Below, in pieces: positions 8,836-18,078 of a stretch of 64,000 nucleotides of DNA. Both the position numbers and the translations under genes were made by a program. The DNA is from Hyphomicrobiales bacterium. Its GTDB lineage: Bacteria > Pseudomonadota > Alphaproteobacteria > Rhizobiales > Rhizobiaceae. The notes beneath the pieces were generated by a model. That model was given only the letters and a program-made list of their open reading frames with translations, was not told where the DNA came from and did no database searches. The stretch covers positions 62,001 through 126,000 of the forward strand of contig UBUL01000019.1 in assembly GCA_900468625.1 (NCBI GenBank), read 5' to 3'. Each line of letters starts with the position of its first letter. Positions within the stretch are counted from its first letter, which is position 1.

Positions 8836-9001
8836 CTTCGCTTTCACCAGCCGACTGGCCCCGCACGCGGCCGATGTGAACCCGTCCCAGTTTTCTGACG
8901 GTGATGGTCATTGCAAGAGTGATCGAGGGGAGACGATAAGGCTTTTTCGCGTTATGAATGGTAGTCATTGATCCTACCAATCAGACGCCGAGGTCCTTCA
9001 C

Positions 9002-9982
9002 ATGGCTTTGAACGTGCTTTTCATTGGCGGTACCGGCCAAATCTCATATCTCTGCGTCGAGCGTGCTGTTGGCGAGGGACATCGCGTCAGTGTCTACAAC
9101 CGCGGCCTGAGGGGCGACCCCTTGCCTGCAGGGGTGACTTCGATCACCGGCGAACTCGGATCGGCTGCCTATGCCGATCTCGCCAGGACCAACTATGACG
9201 TCATATGCCAGTTTATCGCGTTCACGCCGGATCAGATTGCACGAGATATCGATGTGTTTGCGGGCAATTGTGGCCAGTACATCTTCATCTCTTCGGCTTC
9301 GGTCTACGAGAAGCCGGCACGCCACTATGTCATCACCGAAAAAACGCCGGCCATCAATCCCTACTGGTCCTACAGCCAGGCCAAGATCGCCTGCGAGGAG
9401 CTGCTGATGGCGTCAAAGGGGCTGGCCTGGACGATCGTCCGCCCCAGTCACACCGTGCGCACCGGCCTGCCGATCATGATGGGTGACAGCGACATAATGG
9501 CGAGGCGCATGCTGGATGGCGAGCCCACGATCGTCGCGGGTGATGGCCACACGCCGTGGACACTGACGCGCTCGGTCGATTTCGCGGTGCCGTTCGTCGG
9601 GCTTTTCGGCAAGCAGGCAGCCCTGACTGAAATCTTCCACATCACCTCCGACCGCGCCCACATATGGGACGATATTCAAAAGTCGATCGCCAGATTGCTG
9701 GGTGTCGAGGCGAAAATCGTCCACGTGCCGACGGATACGCTGATCAAGTATAATCCGGATTGGATGGGCCCCTTGGTCGGCGACAAGGCCTGGACAGCGA
9801 TCTTCGACAATTCGAAGGTCAAGCGCGTGGCGGGCGACTTCACTTGCGCCGAGACCCTGGAAGAAATCCTGGCCGAACCGATCATGCACTTGAAGCAGCG
9901 CCTCGCCAAAAATCGTCCTCCAAAGGGTGAGCTCGATGCTCTGATCGACAGAATTTGCGCAGCCCAGAGCGCTTTGGGATAG
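9002..9982 (+). CDS. NAD-dependent epimerase/dehydratase (extended SDR)
   Basis: Cytoplasmic Rossmann-fold protein of 326 residues. The nucleotide-binding motif is VLFIGGTGQISYLCVERAV at the N-terminus; the catalytic YxxxK is in NPYWSYSQAKIACEELL (about 120-136), preceded by YIFISSASVYEK, the serine segment. It resembles reductases/epimerases of the CSP41-like or isoflavone-reductase-like subgroup more than classical GalE. No sugar-nucleotide genes adjoin it, so the substrate is unknown. It stands alone, 166 bases after the anti-sigma gene. Confidence 0.8.
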   Translation: MALNVLFIGGTGQISYLCVERAVGEGHRVSVYNRGLRGDPLPAGVTSITGELGSAAYADLARTNYDVICQFIAFTPDQIARDIDVFAGNCGQYIFISSASVYEKPARHYVITEKTPAINPYWSYSQAKIACEELLMASKGLAWTIVRPSHTVRTGLPIMMGDSDIMARRMLDGEPTIVAGDGHTPWTLTRSVDFAVPFVGLFGKQAALTEIFHITSDRAHIWDDIQKSIARLLGVEAKIVHVPTDTLIKYNPDWMGPLVGDKAWTAIFDNSKVKRVAGDFTCAETLEEILAEPIMHLKQRLAKNRPPKGELDALIDRICAAQSALG

Positions 9983-10391
9983 GACAGGCATCTCTCGAGT
10001 GCTGCTTAGGGCTCTGCCTGTTGGTTACCAGCTGAAATGACCCACTTGCACATTTTATGATTGCCCGCTGCGCGCTCCCAAACCTGTTGAAAGAGTTGGT
10101 TTTGTTTGCTTCTGTAAGATCGGATTGAAATCCTCACATCTTGGCCGCAATTCGACCACGTTCGTGAACGGCATCCTATGTCGTGACGGAATGATGCAGA
10201 GGACATTTTGGGCGGGTGACAATGAACTTGTCGATATTCTGGCGCAATGAGGCACGCTCTGCGATGATTCAGCCGGTGGGTCCCGGTCGCAGTGCTTCGG
10301 TGCCTTAAGCGTCTTCACCATCCTATCAACCAGCGGCCTGAACCGCTTCTTTTGCGCTGCGGGGTACTCGGATGTGAAGTTCCCCATTGCG
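9983..10391. other. Intergenic stretch without a convincing gene
   Basis: About 400 bases with only short, low-complexity reading frames on both strands. Its right end may hold the tail of the decayed gene annotated next. No promoter, repeat or RNA could be recognised. Confidence 0.4.
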
Positions 10392-10560
10392 TCATCGCAA
10401 AAAAGCGATTTGCCGCACGTACATGATCCGGTCACCCTTGGTTCCCGAAAACCTCACCCGTGATGCACCACGTTTCTCGTAGGCGAACTTCCAGCCGTCT
10501 TCGGTCTCGAACTTCTTTCGAAGGTCACTCCCTGGCTGAAGCCGCCTTCCTTCAGATAGT
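10240..10560 (-). pseudogene. Possible frame-broken small gene, unidentified
   Basis: On the minus strand a protein-like stretch (FETEDGWKFAYEKRGASRV, then GTKGDRIMYVRQIAFLR) runs into a stop at 10392-10394; a +1 shift at that point continues as GNFTSEYPAAQKKRFRPLVD and LKAPKHCDRDPPAESS. The composition of both halves looks coding while each frame alone does not, so this may be one gene with a single indel. No family was recognised and the ends are uncertain. Confidence 0.3.
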
Positions 10561-10705
10561 TGCCCAAGACCGATAGCTTCGCCGTTCAGCCGACGGTGAT
10601 CCCATAATTTTCTCGTCCTTTTCTGGCGACGCTTCGGCGCAGAGCGCATGTAGCGGACTGCATAGCACTGATGGCTTGGGCTCATGATCAATGAGATTGA
10701 AACGT

Positions 10706-11440
10706 TTACATCTTCTCCTTGATGCCAGCCGAGATCAGGTACCAGTTGACCGGATAGCTCGTCGCAAAGCCGCAGATCATGGCGACCTGCATGGCGAACC
10801 AGAACTCCAAACTGTTGACTTCGGCTTTGATACCGAAAGCTGTCGGAAAGACGAGGAGCTGCAAGACGGCCATGGCGCCATACATGCCCACTTGCCAGGC
10901 AATGAGCGAAAGCGTGTCCGCTTTCAAGGCGGCTTTCAAACCATCGCCAAGCGATAGTCCGCGCATGGGAGCGATCGCGAAATACTGAAAGACAATGCCG
11001 AGAGCAAAGGCGAAGATAAAGTCCAGGATCCACACCGCGAACATTTTTTCGCGAAACAGCGTCTGCCACCCGAGTGCAACCGCAATGGCCGGCGTCGCAA
11101 AGGCCAGCCATTCGGCGATAACATCGCCAATCATGCAGCCGCTTCCGCAATGCAAGGCCCCTTTCCCGACCATGACAGGGAAGGGGGTTTTGGTCTTGCC
11201 GGGCATCTGCTCTCCTCGGCTCTTTTCCTCCATTGTGGCGCCCCGGCTGGTCAAACGACCATAGGCGAAATAGGCAAGAACCAGCGGGATCGTTCCGAAC
11301 AGCGCTGTGACGGGCCAAACGACATTCATGATCGCCATGTGTTGCGGATGTCGCAGGACATCAACGAATATGACGACGGCCGAAAGGAAGCCGAGGCAGA
11401 TGGCGAGTGCGGCAAGGATATGAAACCAGTTCGGAAACAT
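10706..11440 (-). CDS. DUF4396 integral membrane protein
   Basis: Membrane protein of 244 residues with about six to seven hydrophobic helices. The segment KGALHCGSGCMIGDVIAEWL (about 93-112), with two cysteines and a histidine at a helix start, is the signature of DUF4396 and could bind a metal or thiol ligand. The N-terminal MFPNWFHILAALAICLGFLS is an uncleaved first helix. A GGAAC-N16-GGTT element lies 68-92 bases upstream on the same strand, so it probably belongs to the general-stress regulon. Function of the family is unknown. Confidence 0.75.
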   Translation of the reverse strand: MFPNWFHILAALAICLGFLSAVVIFVDVLRHPQHMAIMNVVWPVTALFGTIPLVLAYFAYGRLTSRGATMEEKSRGEQMPGKTKTPFPVMVGKGALHCGSGCMIGDVIAEWLAFATPAIAVALGWQTLFREKMFAVWILDFIFAFALGIVFQYFAIAPMRGLSLGDGLKAALKADTLSLIAWQVGMYGAMAVLQLLVFPTAFGIKAEVNSLEFWFAMQVAMICGFATSYPVNWYLISAGIKEKM

Positions 11441-11507
11441 GCGTTAGGCCCTCGCGGCAGTCTGCAGTTCTCGGTGACAGCCGGCATTCCAAGGCGATCA
11501 ATCCGCC

Positions 11508-11532
11508 AACCATTTCGAGAGGCCAAGGTTCC
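11508..11532 (-). promoter_or_regulatory. EcfG/RpoE2-type promoter candidate for the DUF4396 gene
   Basis: Minus strand: GGAAC at 11532-11528, 16-nt spacer, GGTT at 11511-11508, which fits the rhizobial RpoE2 consensus GGAAC-N18-TT. The -10 end is 67 bases before the ATG at 11440. Confidence 0.55.
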
Positions 11533-11551
11533 ACGCACCTATTATCCGGCC

Positions 11552-12298
11552 TTAACGAAGTAGCCAAGCAAAAGCTCGGCGCAGCTCGCGGGCACCATCG
11601 GTCTCATACCAGCGACCGTGCGCCAGGATAATCCGCTCTGGATTCCAGTCGATCATCTTTTCCACGGCAGCTTTGAGATTCTCCCGATTTTGCAGGAATG
11701 TCATTCTCATGTCCCGTGGCATGCTTCCATGCGGATCCTGCACGCCACCGAGCCACGTTAGCCAGCGCGTGAGGAAGCCATCGAGCCGAGAGGGTTCAAA
11801 ATTCTCGATGAGGTCGGTGAGTACCAATGTACGGCTCTCGGCATGAAAAAACTCGATCTCGGTCATGAAGCTGCCTTCCACCGGCAAGGTGTCGAGTTCG
11901 TCATCCCACGGATAACCCTTCGTTCCCGACAGGGCATGAGCAGTAAAGTTGATGCGCTCCTTGGATTGTTCGCGGATGCGGGGAGCAAGATAAATCTCTG
12001 CGTCGGGATAGGCCCGTTTCCAATCGGGGATCCACCAATAATGGATGCGGTTGGGCCCCACGATCCAACGCACAGATCCCAATTCTTGCAGTTGATTTTT
12101 TAAAGTGAGGGAGAGTGCAGTCGGAGAATGAATGAAAAGACCGCTGGCAAGTCTGATCACACTCATGCGCGTTGGGAACGGCATCTCCGGCCATGGCATG
12201 CCAAAACGGATGAGCGGACCATCCACAATCCAGACGTTTTCCGCAACAGGCTTCAGGACACCGATCGGCGGGTAGGTTCCTCGGGGTTCGCAGGACAA
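11552..12298 (-). CDS. DUF4336 protein, metallo-beta-lactamase-like
   Basis: Cytoplasmic protein of 248 residues of DUF4336, a family related to the metallo-hydrolase fold. It begins with VAENVWIVDGPLIRFGMPWP, then VRWIVGPNRIHYWWIPDWK (NRIHYWW takes the place of the HxHxDH metal motif), LVLTDLIENFE and IILAHGRWYE near the end. Several classical zinc ligands are absent, as is usual in the family. The enzymatic activity is unknown. It lies 111 bases upstream of the DUF4396 gene on the same strand. Confidence 0.75.
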   Translation of the reverse strand: MSCEPRGTYPPIGVLKPVAENVWIVDGPLIRFGMPWPEMPFPTRMSVIRLASGLFIHSPTALSLTLKNQLQELGSVRWIVGPNRIHYWWIPDWKRAYPDAEIYLAPRIREQSKERINFTAHALSGTKGYPWDDELDTLPVEGSFMTEIEFFHAESRTLVLTDLIENFEPSRLDGFLTRWLTWLGGVQDPHGSMPRDMRMTFLQNRENLKAAVEKMIDWNPERIILAHGRWYETDGARELRRAFAWLLR

Positions 12299-12442
12299 AG
12301 TGTCTCCCTCCTGGAAAACGACGACCCGCTTCGGATGCCGTCGGGATATGGTGGCGGACTGACGCCGTCATGTAGCGCAGCCGTGCAACTGCCGACGATC
12401 GAGACCCACCAACCGTCCGCGTCCAGTTGCAGACAAAGAGTT

Positions 12443-12793
12443 TCATTTTTCGATACGGCTATCGCGGGCATCCCACAGATCATCATTGTCCAGGATGTCG
12501 AGCGCGAGATCGTCTTCGCCGAATTCCAGATCGCCGAGAACAAGCAGGTGACTACCGTCACGCAAGTCACGCAAGAGAGCTGTCCTGTCGTCGTCCTCGA
12601 ACAGCAATGTTGCAAGCTTTTGCCAAAATCCATTCTCCTCGTTGGCGGCGAATGCGATGGCATCCGTCCCCGTAAGCAGCTCGATCTTTGTCGGAGAGAT
12701 ACCAGCGGAGACCAAACGCTCAATCGCCTCGTTCGCGCTGGTAAGGTCATCGAAAAGTGCCGTTATTGCGTTCGTCTTTTGCTTTGGCGCCAT
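12443..12793 (-). CDS. YflT-like general stress protein domain
   Basis: Small acidic protein of 116 residues from MAPKQKTN. The segment NAITALFDDLTSANEAIERL followed by VSAGISPTKIELLTG matches the heat-induced stress protein YflT/17M repeat (flavin-free ferredoxin-like fold). A TTG 18 bases upstream is an alternative start; neither has a strong ribosome site. A perfect 9+3+9 palindrome lies 43-63 bases before the start and is a likely operator. Role in the stress response is inferred from family and context. Confidence 0.65.
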   Translation of the reverse strand: MAPKQKTNAITALFDDLTSANEAIERLVSAGISPTKIELLTGTDAIAFAANEENGFWQKLATLLFEDDDRTALLRDLRDGSHLLVLGDLEFGEDDLALDILDNDDLWDARDSRIEK

Positions 12794-12835
12794 CGCTAAC
12801 AAACCCGTCAACTCTTGGAGTAGAGAGAGGCATTT

Positions 12836-12856
12836 TTATATCATGCTATGATATAA
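12836..12856. promoter_or_regulatory. Palindromic operator candidate, copy 1
   Basis: Perfect inverted repeat TTATATCAT-GCT-ATGATATAA. Its core, TATATCA-N5-TGATATA, recurs at 13071-13089 and, with one mismatch, at 15596-15614. It lies in the upstream region of the YflT-like gene (minus) and may also serve the divergent gene at 13119. Confidence 0.6.
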
Positions 12857-13070
12857 GCGTATAGGCCCGGCGCCATACCGGCATCTTGAAAACTCATGCC
12901 AGGCAAGGACTATCACGGCAGTTTGCCCAAATCGGATCCATCTGCACTGAGCCTCAGATTGCACATGCCTTTCGCCATTTCGTCAGCGACGGAGCATACC
13001 CAGATCCTATGCGATACGGCGAAAGAAAGAGGATCAAAAATCCTCCAATTCTCATAGACTCTCTTTGATA

Positions 13071-13089
13071 TATATCACGGCATGATATA
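13071..13089. promoter_or_regulatory. Palindromic operator candidate, copy 2
   Basis: TATATCA-CGGCA-TGATATA, identical in both arms to copy 1 and extended by one more paired base outside (13070/13090). The left arm overlaps a second palindrome, TGATATATATCA (13066-13077). It sits 30 bases before the start codon at 13119, a position suited to repression. Confidence 0.6.
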
Positions 13090-13118
13090 TTGTGTACAGG
13101 AGCAGGAAGACTTGGCGG

Positions 13119-13472
13119 ATGGCCGAACCCGCAAATGGCAAGGCCGCTTCATCCATGGAGGAGTTTCAAGTGGAACGGCTCGATGCCAAAATCGATGGTT
13201 CGATACGGCTAGATCGCGATGTGCAGTTCTATGGTTTGATCACTGGAAGCCTGACGGTTTCGAAAGGTCGGATCTGTGAACTCCACGGAACGATTTCTCA
13301 CGATTTAATAGTCGAGCCTGGGGCGACCGCCGTGGTCTATGGCACCGTTGCCGGCGTTCTCAGAAACAAGGGGGGCGACGTTCGCGTCTTCGGCTCCGTT
13401 GGATCGGTGCTGGATTTTGACGAAACAAAGCCGACAAATCTGTTGTCGCCGGGGGTTACCGGAACCGGCTGA
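13119..13472 (+). CDS. Small bactofilin-like (beta-helical) protein, hypothetical
   Basis: Protein of 117 residues from MAEPANG. The middle shows a repeated short-turn pattern typical of right-handed beta-helix proteins: IDGSIRLDRDVQFYGLITGS, LTVSKGRICELHGTISHDL, TAVVYGTVAGVLRNKGGDV, RVFGSVGSVLD. This resembles polymer-forming cytoskeletal proteins (bactofilins), but it is short and no family was firmly recognised. An AGGAAG ribosome site supports the ATG at 13119 over a GTG at 13092. The palindrome just upstream suggests control by the same regulator as the divergent YflT-like gene. Confidence 0.5.
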   Translation: MAEPANGKAASSMEEFQVERLDAKIDGSIRLDRDVQFYGLITGSLTVSKGRICELHGTISHDLIVEPGATAVVYGTVAGVLRNKGGDVRVFGSVGSVLDFDETKPTNLLSPGVTGTG

Positions 13473-14191
13473 TGGCCATTTGCGTGCAGAAGCAGGCCGA
13501 CTTCAACGCGATGAACGACCGGCAAACATCGAAATCTACTTTTCCCGTATGCATTGGCGTTCGCCGATGTCTGCGAACGGTCGCATGCTTGAAGGTACTG
13601 AGTTGACGGAGCTGAGCGATCAAAAGGCTGATGTTCGTGTTCCAAAATTTTTTGAAGATCCTCATGACACCGTCTGAGTGGAAGGACCATGGCTGGGGTA
13701 GCGCACTTCAAGACATTTAAAGCGCGGTCCCGGCGACATCGCGTCGCTCGACTGGGGGAATTGCATACCCCAGCGACGGCGCGTACCAATGCTGGTGACG
13801 CAAGGTGAAGTCCTGAGATGACGTCTCTTTCGTTGATTTCCTGAAGCTGATTATCTTTCCTCTTGTCATCCTTCTTTGCTTGATCGCGGCTTTCGCCATT
13901 TTGTAGCACATTTAAGCGGACAACCTCCTTGTTGGGCGAGGAGTAACGCATCGCCTCCTACATTGATCGAACAAAAAGACCTTATCGACGTGCCGAAAAT
14001 CGATCACTGCAGTCAGGATCCAACGTCACCGGATTGCGACGACCGGAGATGGAACCAAGTGATACCACCTCGCCTACGCCTGGAGAGCAGCATCGATATG
14101 CAGGTTGAATGTCACGGTTATCGTGCGCGCTTGCCAGTCATGGTATGCGTCAAATATATCGTCTCGGTACAATAGGCAGGAAACGATGTGA
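13473..14191. other. Gene-poor stretch
   Basis: About 720 bases where no reading frame has a convincing start, ribosome site or family match on either strand. Short coding-like pieces in different frames around 13470-13680 may be debris. Nothing more can be supported. Confidence 0.4.
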
Positions 14192-14665
14192 ATGCGCCCC
14201 GACAAGCGGCCCAGACGATCTCAAAAACGGGTATTCGAGGTGACCGAGCCTTTGGATCCCGACGTATATCACGGTCTTGCCGGCGTGCGGCTCGCCATGA
14301 GGCGGTTTCTTTCCTTCAGCGAGGCAGCACTTTCCGAGGTGGGTGTTACGTCGCAGCAGTATCAGGCATTGCTGGTGATCAAGGTCGCCTCGACGGGCCG
14401 GATCATGATACGGGAGCTCGCCGAACAGATGCTGTTGCAACACAACGGCGCGGTTCAGCTCGTGAACCGGCTGGAGGCTGCAGGCCTCGTGATCCGCATA
14501 CCGTCCGCGGAAGACAAACGCAGCGTGTTGATCGGTCTGACCGAGATTGGCGAGGAGTTGCTTGCGAGGTTGGCGGCGATCCATCTCAGAGGCATGTTCG
14601 AGAATGAAGAATTGCTGGTCGAATCCCTGAGACGGCTTCGGCGTCTGTCACGATCCGATGGATGA
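14192..14665 (+). CDS. MarR-family transcriptional regulator
   Basis: Winged-helix regulator of 157 residues. After an unusual basic N-terminus (MRPDKRPRRSQKR) it shows the MarR core: GVTSQQYQALLVIKVAST, then IRELAEQMLLQHNGAVQLVN (recognition helix), and RIPSAEDKRSVLIGLTEIGE (wing with the DxR motif). An AGGAAA ribosome site precedes the ATG. MarR proteins bind 16-20 bp palindromes as dimers, so this gene is the obvious local candidate to bind the three TATATCA-N5-TGATATA sites on either side of it; that pairing is inference, and no such site lies directly before marR itself. Confidence 0.85.
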   Translation: MRPDKRPRRSQKRVFEVTEPLDPDVYHGLAGVRLAMRRFLSFSEAALSEVGVTSQQYQALLVIKVASTGRIMIRELAEQMLLQHNGAVQLVNRLEAAGLVIRIPSAEDKRSVLIGLTEIGEELLARLAAIHLRGMFENEELLVESLRRLRRLSRSDG

Positions 14666-14999
14666 CAGCTGATATCCGTCTGATATCCGTCCTCCTCGGA
14701 TGCTGTTGTTTCGCCTTCCAGCCTTCCAGCGCCTTGCAGACTTCCCCCATCATCATGTAGGCAGCATTCATCACGGCCGGGGGACGATTTGCCGCGGCGT
14801 AGGTCCCGTCCGATGCAGATCAACCCATTGAGTTCGGCCATATTTTCGAGGAGACCGGATAGCCTGTGTTGCAGCTCGGCCGGCGGCTCCCCAGCATTGG
14901 CTGTTTCCATCTGATCTTGTCCATGCAGAACCCCATGATGTTGTGGCTGCTGTCCAAGGCGCAATGATAAAATGCCGAGGGATTTCGCATCGTGTCCAT
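14586..14999 (-). pseudogene. Small hypothetical gene broken by two frameshifts
   Basis: A good start exists at 14999 (MDTMRNPSAFYHCALDSSH) with AGGAAGG upstream. The coding pattern then jumps frame near 14915 (continuing DQMETANAGEPPAELQHRLS and LLENMAELNGLICIGRD) and again near 14800 (AAANRPPAVMNAAYMMMGEV and ALEGWKAKQQHPRRTDI), reading to a stop at 14586. Joined, the three pieces give one smooth protein of about 137 residues, while each frame alone degenerates. The 3' end overlaps the convergent marR tail. No family recognised. Indel errors in the sequence are an alternative. Confidence 0.5.
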
Positions 15000-15012
15000 G
15001 ATGCTGACCTTC

Positions 15013-15426
15013 CTAGAATGGGTCGCGTCTGTCGGACGCAAACAGACGTAGTGCCGGGGGGTGAGGTACCGGTTGGTTCCGGTAGTTAGACATAAACTCC
15101 AACACCTGTTTGATTGTTGTCGGTTGGGCGGGCTTGGAGATGACGCCGATCACCCCGAAAATGCCATCGGCAACAACCTCCGGATTGGCCGTCACCAAAA
15201 CGACGGAGATACCGAATTTGCCCGCTAGAAATTGACCAATGCGCGGTCCGGTCGCGCCATCCAAGAGATTGACGTCGACAAGGGCAAGGTCCGAATGAGG
15301 CGCCAGGCGTTTGGCGCTCTCGAATGTATTGGCTATCCCGGAGGTCTCGTATCCCAGCTCATGTATCATATGTTGGAGATCGATTGCGATCAGCGGATCA
15401 TCTTCAACAATCAGTACGCGTTCCAT
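15013..15426 (-). CDS. Single-domain response regulator (receiver only)
   Basis: Receiver protein of 137 residues with no output domain. The acidic pocket is EDD (8-10), the phospho-acceptor D51 in LALVDVNLLDG, the switch threonine T79 in VVLVTANPE, and K98 in VISKPAQP. A basic tail of about 20 residues follows. Such stand-alone receivers in alphaproteobacteria often tune phosphorelays of the general stress response and pair with HWE/HisKA_2 kinases; one such kinase lies at the far end of the window. A third palindromic operator lies about 170 bases upstream. Confidence 0.87.
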   Translation of the reverse strand: MERVLIVEDDPLIAIDLQHMIHELGYETSGIANTFESAKRLAPHSDLALVDVNLLDGATGPRIGQFLAGKFGISVVLVTANPEVVADGIFGVIGVISKPAQPTTIKQVLEFMSNYRNQPVPHPPALRLFASDRRDPF

Positions 15427-15595
15427 CTTTTCTTTGCCTTATCCTCTATCGGAGATTTGCCGTCCTCTTTGCGTCCAGGCGAGATCGGCGCCGCTAGCCT
15501 TTCCTCGCCGCAGCGCTAAAATAACGCCGACGTTCCACGAAATTTTCCACCTGTTCATCCCCCATTCAGAATCATTGGAAATCAACTAATTTCAA

Positions 15596-15614
15596 AATAT
15601 CATGATATGATATA
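15596..15614. promoter_or_regulatory. Palindromic operator candidate, copy 3
   Basis: AATATCA-TGATA-TGATATA: same spacing as copies 1 and 2, with one mismatch in the left arm. It lies between the receiver gene (minus, start 15426) and the NEW3 gene (plus, start 15968). Confidence 0.5.
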
Positions 15615-15967
15615 AAGGGCGAGACGGAGCCGCTTGCGCAATTTCTGATGAGAAAGCGCTATTCCGGGTTGATCCAGCAAGCATCCGATCGAGGTTCCCG
15701 AATTGGGGATCGCAGATTAAGTACCTGTTCCGATATATTTATTTTTCGATTTTTCACTTGCTTCATCGAGTCCGTCTCCAAACTGTGGCGCCACGTTTGC
15801 GTCCCCTTGGACTTATCAAAAGCTCCGCGAGATCGAGCTGTCATATTAAGAAGATTTAATGTCATTGCCCGATTATTGTCACAATCGCGCCGGATCGTTT
15901 CTGCGTCTCGGCGCATCAAAAGCAGTCGAGCCAGCGTGCCTGCCATTGTTGATTTGGGAGTGATGCG

Positions 15968-17149
15968 ATGAGTCGCTTTCGTCATTTCCTGCCGGCCTTA
16001 ATTCTTGCCGGCGGGGTGGTCTCGTATGCCCCTGTCGTCTCCGCGCAGACAGCGTCGGGAAAGCCCACAGGCCTGTGGCTGACGACGGATTTTCCGGTCC
16101 TGACCGAGCGTATCGGTGAAGATACCAGCCTTCCCTTGACCCTTTCCAATTCCAACCTGCCTCCGGCACGAGTTGCCTTTTCCATCAACGGCCTCCCGGA
16201 GAACTGGAAATGGGAACTGGATGGTGGCGGCAGGCCTGTCGGTGCGGCGATCGTGGGCGCCGACGACAGCCAGAGGCTGACCCTGAAGATCACCGCGCCC
16301 GAAGGCACCAAACCGGGAACCTATACTTTCACCGTTCGCGGCACCTCCGATACCAATGAGGCTCTGCAACTACCGATTTCCATGACACTGGCTGCAGCAG
16401 AACCGGATGAGGTAACGCTGACGCCGAGTTTGCCGGCGCTACGAGGAACGCCGCGTTCGAATTTCGATTTCGATGTCGCCATCAAGAACGACAGTCAGGA
16501 GAACCAGACCCTCAACCTTGTCTCGGACGCGCCGTCCGGCTTTGCCGCTACATTCAAAGAGCAATATGGCAGCCAGGAACTGACCAGCCTTCCCTTCAAG
16601 CCCGGCGAAACCAAGACCGTAAAGGTTTCCGTCAAGCCGCCGCAGAATGTTGCCGCCGGCAAGTATCCGGTCATTGTCGAAGCATCCAGCCCGAAGGTGC
16701 AAGGCAAGACGCAGCTGGTGCTCGATGTCACCGGTGAACCGTCAATATCCCTGTCGGGGCCGGATGGCCGGCTTTCCGGCAGGGCCGTTGCCGGCAGGGA
16801 ACAGGTGTTCAACTTCACTATCAACAATTCCGGCACGGCGCCTGCCAACGACGTCAAGCTTTCGGCAAGTGCCCCCAGTGGCTGGAATGTTGAACTCGAC
16901 CCGAAGGCGCTTGATGCCATCGCACCCGGCGCACAGCAGACGGTCGCCGTCCACATGACGCCGTCGAACAATGCGATCGCCGGCGATTACATGGTCAGCA
17001 TGCGGGCAGATGGCAACGGCGCATCCGACAATGCGGACTTCCGTGTCACCGTGACCACGTCAACCATCTGGGGCGCGGCAGGCCTCGGCGTCATCGGCGC
17101 CGCCGTGATCGTGCTCGCCATGGCTGTGACAAGGTATGGACGCCGATGA
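15968..17149 (+). CDS. Exported NEW3-domain protein of an ABC system
   Basis: Protein of 393 residues with a Sec signal peptide ([19 protein letters not shown]), three Ig-like beta-sandwich segments of the alpha-galactosidase NEW3 kind (such as [20 protein letters not shown], then [20 protein letters not shown] and [20 protein letters not shown]), and a C-terminal membrane anchor ([20 protein letters not shown]). So most of it faces the periplasm. Its stop overlaps the ATPase start by ATGA, and the trio NEW3 protein, ABC ATPase, ABC-2 permease is a recurring gene set of unknown substrate. It could be a periplasmic adaptor or carbohydrate-binding part of the exporter. Confidence 0.8.
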   Translation: MSRFRHFLPALILAGGVVSYAPVVSAQTASGKPTGLWLTTDFPVLTERIGEDTSLPLTLSNSNLPPARVAFSINGLPENWKWELDGGGRPVGAAIVGADDSQRLTLKITAPEGTKPGTYTFTVRGTSDTNEALQLPISMTLAAAEPDEVTLTPSLPALRGTPRSNFDFDVAIKNDSQENQTLNLVSDAPSGFAATFKEQYGSQELTSLPFKPGETKTVKVSVKPPQNVAAGKYPVIVEASSPKVQGKTQLVLDVTGEPSISLSGPDGRLSGRAVAGREQVFNFTINNSGTAPANDVKLSASAPSGWNVELDPKALDAIAPGAQQTVAVHMTPSNNAIAGDYMVSMRADGNGASDNADFRVTVTTSTIWGAAGLGVIGAAVIVLAMAVTRYGRR

Positions 17150-18078
17150 GCGCGCCGGTCATCGAGGCTGCAGGCCTCACCAAGCACTATGGCCGCTTAG
17201 TCGCCGTCGAAGGGCTCGACCTGATCGTCAACAAGGGAGAGATATTCGGTCTGCTCGGACCGAACGGCTCCGGCAAGACGACGACGATCCTGCTTCTGCT
17301 CGGCCTGACCGAACCCGACGGCGGCAGCGTGCGCGTGTTGGGTCACGACCCCTTGCGAGAGCCGCTGGAGGTCAAGCGCAGAGTTGGCTACTTGCCCGAT
17401 GCGGTCGGGTTCTATGACAGCATGACCGCATGGGAGAATCTGCGTTACACGATGCACCTTGCCGGCATTGCCGATGCAGAGGAGCGCATTGCGAGCGCCT
17501 TGGCGCGCGTGCGTCTCACCGAGGTTGCCAACCGCCATGTCTCGACGTTTTCGCGCGGCATGCGACAGCGGCTTGGTATTGCGGATCTTCTGGCCAAGGG
17601 AAGCGAGCTGGCCATTCTCGATGAACCCACATCCGGCCTCGATCCGCAATCGACCCAGGAATTGCTCGATCTCATCGTGCAGCTCGCCGGCGAAGGCATG
17701 ACGATCGTGCTGTCGTCGCATCTTCTATCGATGGTACAGGCAATCTGTTCCCGCGTGGCCCTTTTCCATCGCGGCAAGGTCGGGTTGGTCGGCCGCGTTG
17801 CGGATCTCGCCAGCCAGGTTCTAGGCGGTTCGTACATCATCGAGGTCGAAGCAAAGGGATGCGATACCGTCAAGATAGTCGCCGATATCCCTCAGGCTAC
17901 GCGGGTGACGGCAGTAGCATCGGATGTCACCCGCGTCGATGCTGCGACCGATATTCGCGCCGAAATCGCCAGCCGGGTCGTTGCTGCCGGCGGTCGTCTC
18001 AAGCGACTGTCGATGGATCGCTCGAGCCTTGACGAGGTCTACGTGCGCTATTTTGAACAGGTGGATCATGCGGCGTGA
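17146..18078 (+). CDS. ABC transporter ATP-binding protein
   Basis: ATPase of 310 residues. Walker A is [13 protein letters not shown] (about 36-48), the signature [18 protein letters not shown], Walker [16 protein letters not shown], and the switch histidine SSHLLS. A C-terminal extension of about 90 residues is typical of ABC-2 exporters. It overlaps the NEW3 gene upstream by four bases and the permease downstream by 11 bases. Because the permease is interrupted, the complex may not be functional. Confidence 0.9.
   Translation: MSAPVIEAAGLTKHYGRLVAVEGLDLIVNKGEIFGLLGPNGSGKTTTILLLLGLTEPDGGSVRVLGHDPLREPLEVKRRVGYLPDAVGFYDSMTAWENLRYTMHLAGIADAEERIASALARVRLTEVANRHVSTFSRGMRQRLGIADLLAKGSELAILDEPTSGLDPQSTQELLDLIVQLAGEGMTIVLSSHLLSMVQAICSRVALFHRGKVGLVGRVADLASQVLGGSYIIEVEAKGCDTVKIVADIPQATRVTAVASDVTRVDAATDIRAEIASRVVAAGGRLKRLSMDRSSLDEVYVRYFEQVDHAA

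Noticed and set aside
10392..11318. Long minus-strand frame of 308 codons
   Set aside because: It overlaps the DUF4396 gene in another frame, and its first 200 residues are Arg/His/Ser-rich shadow sequence; only its tail looks protein-like.
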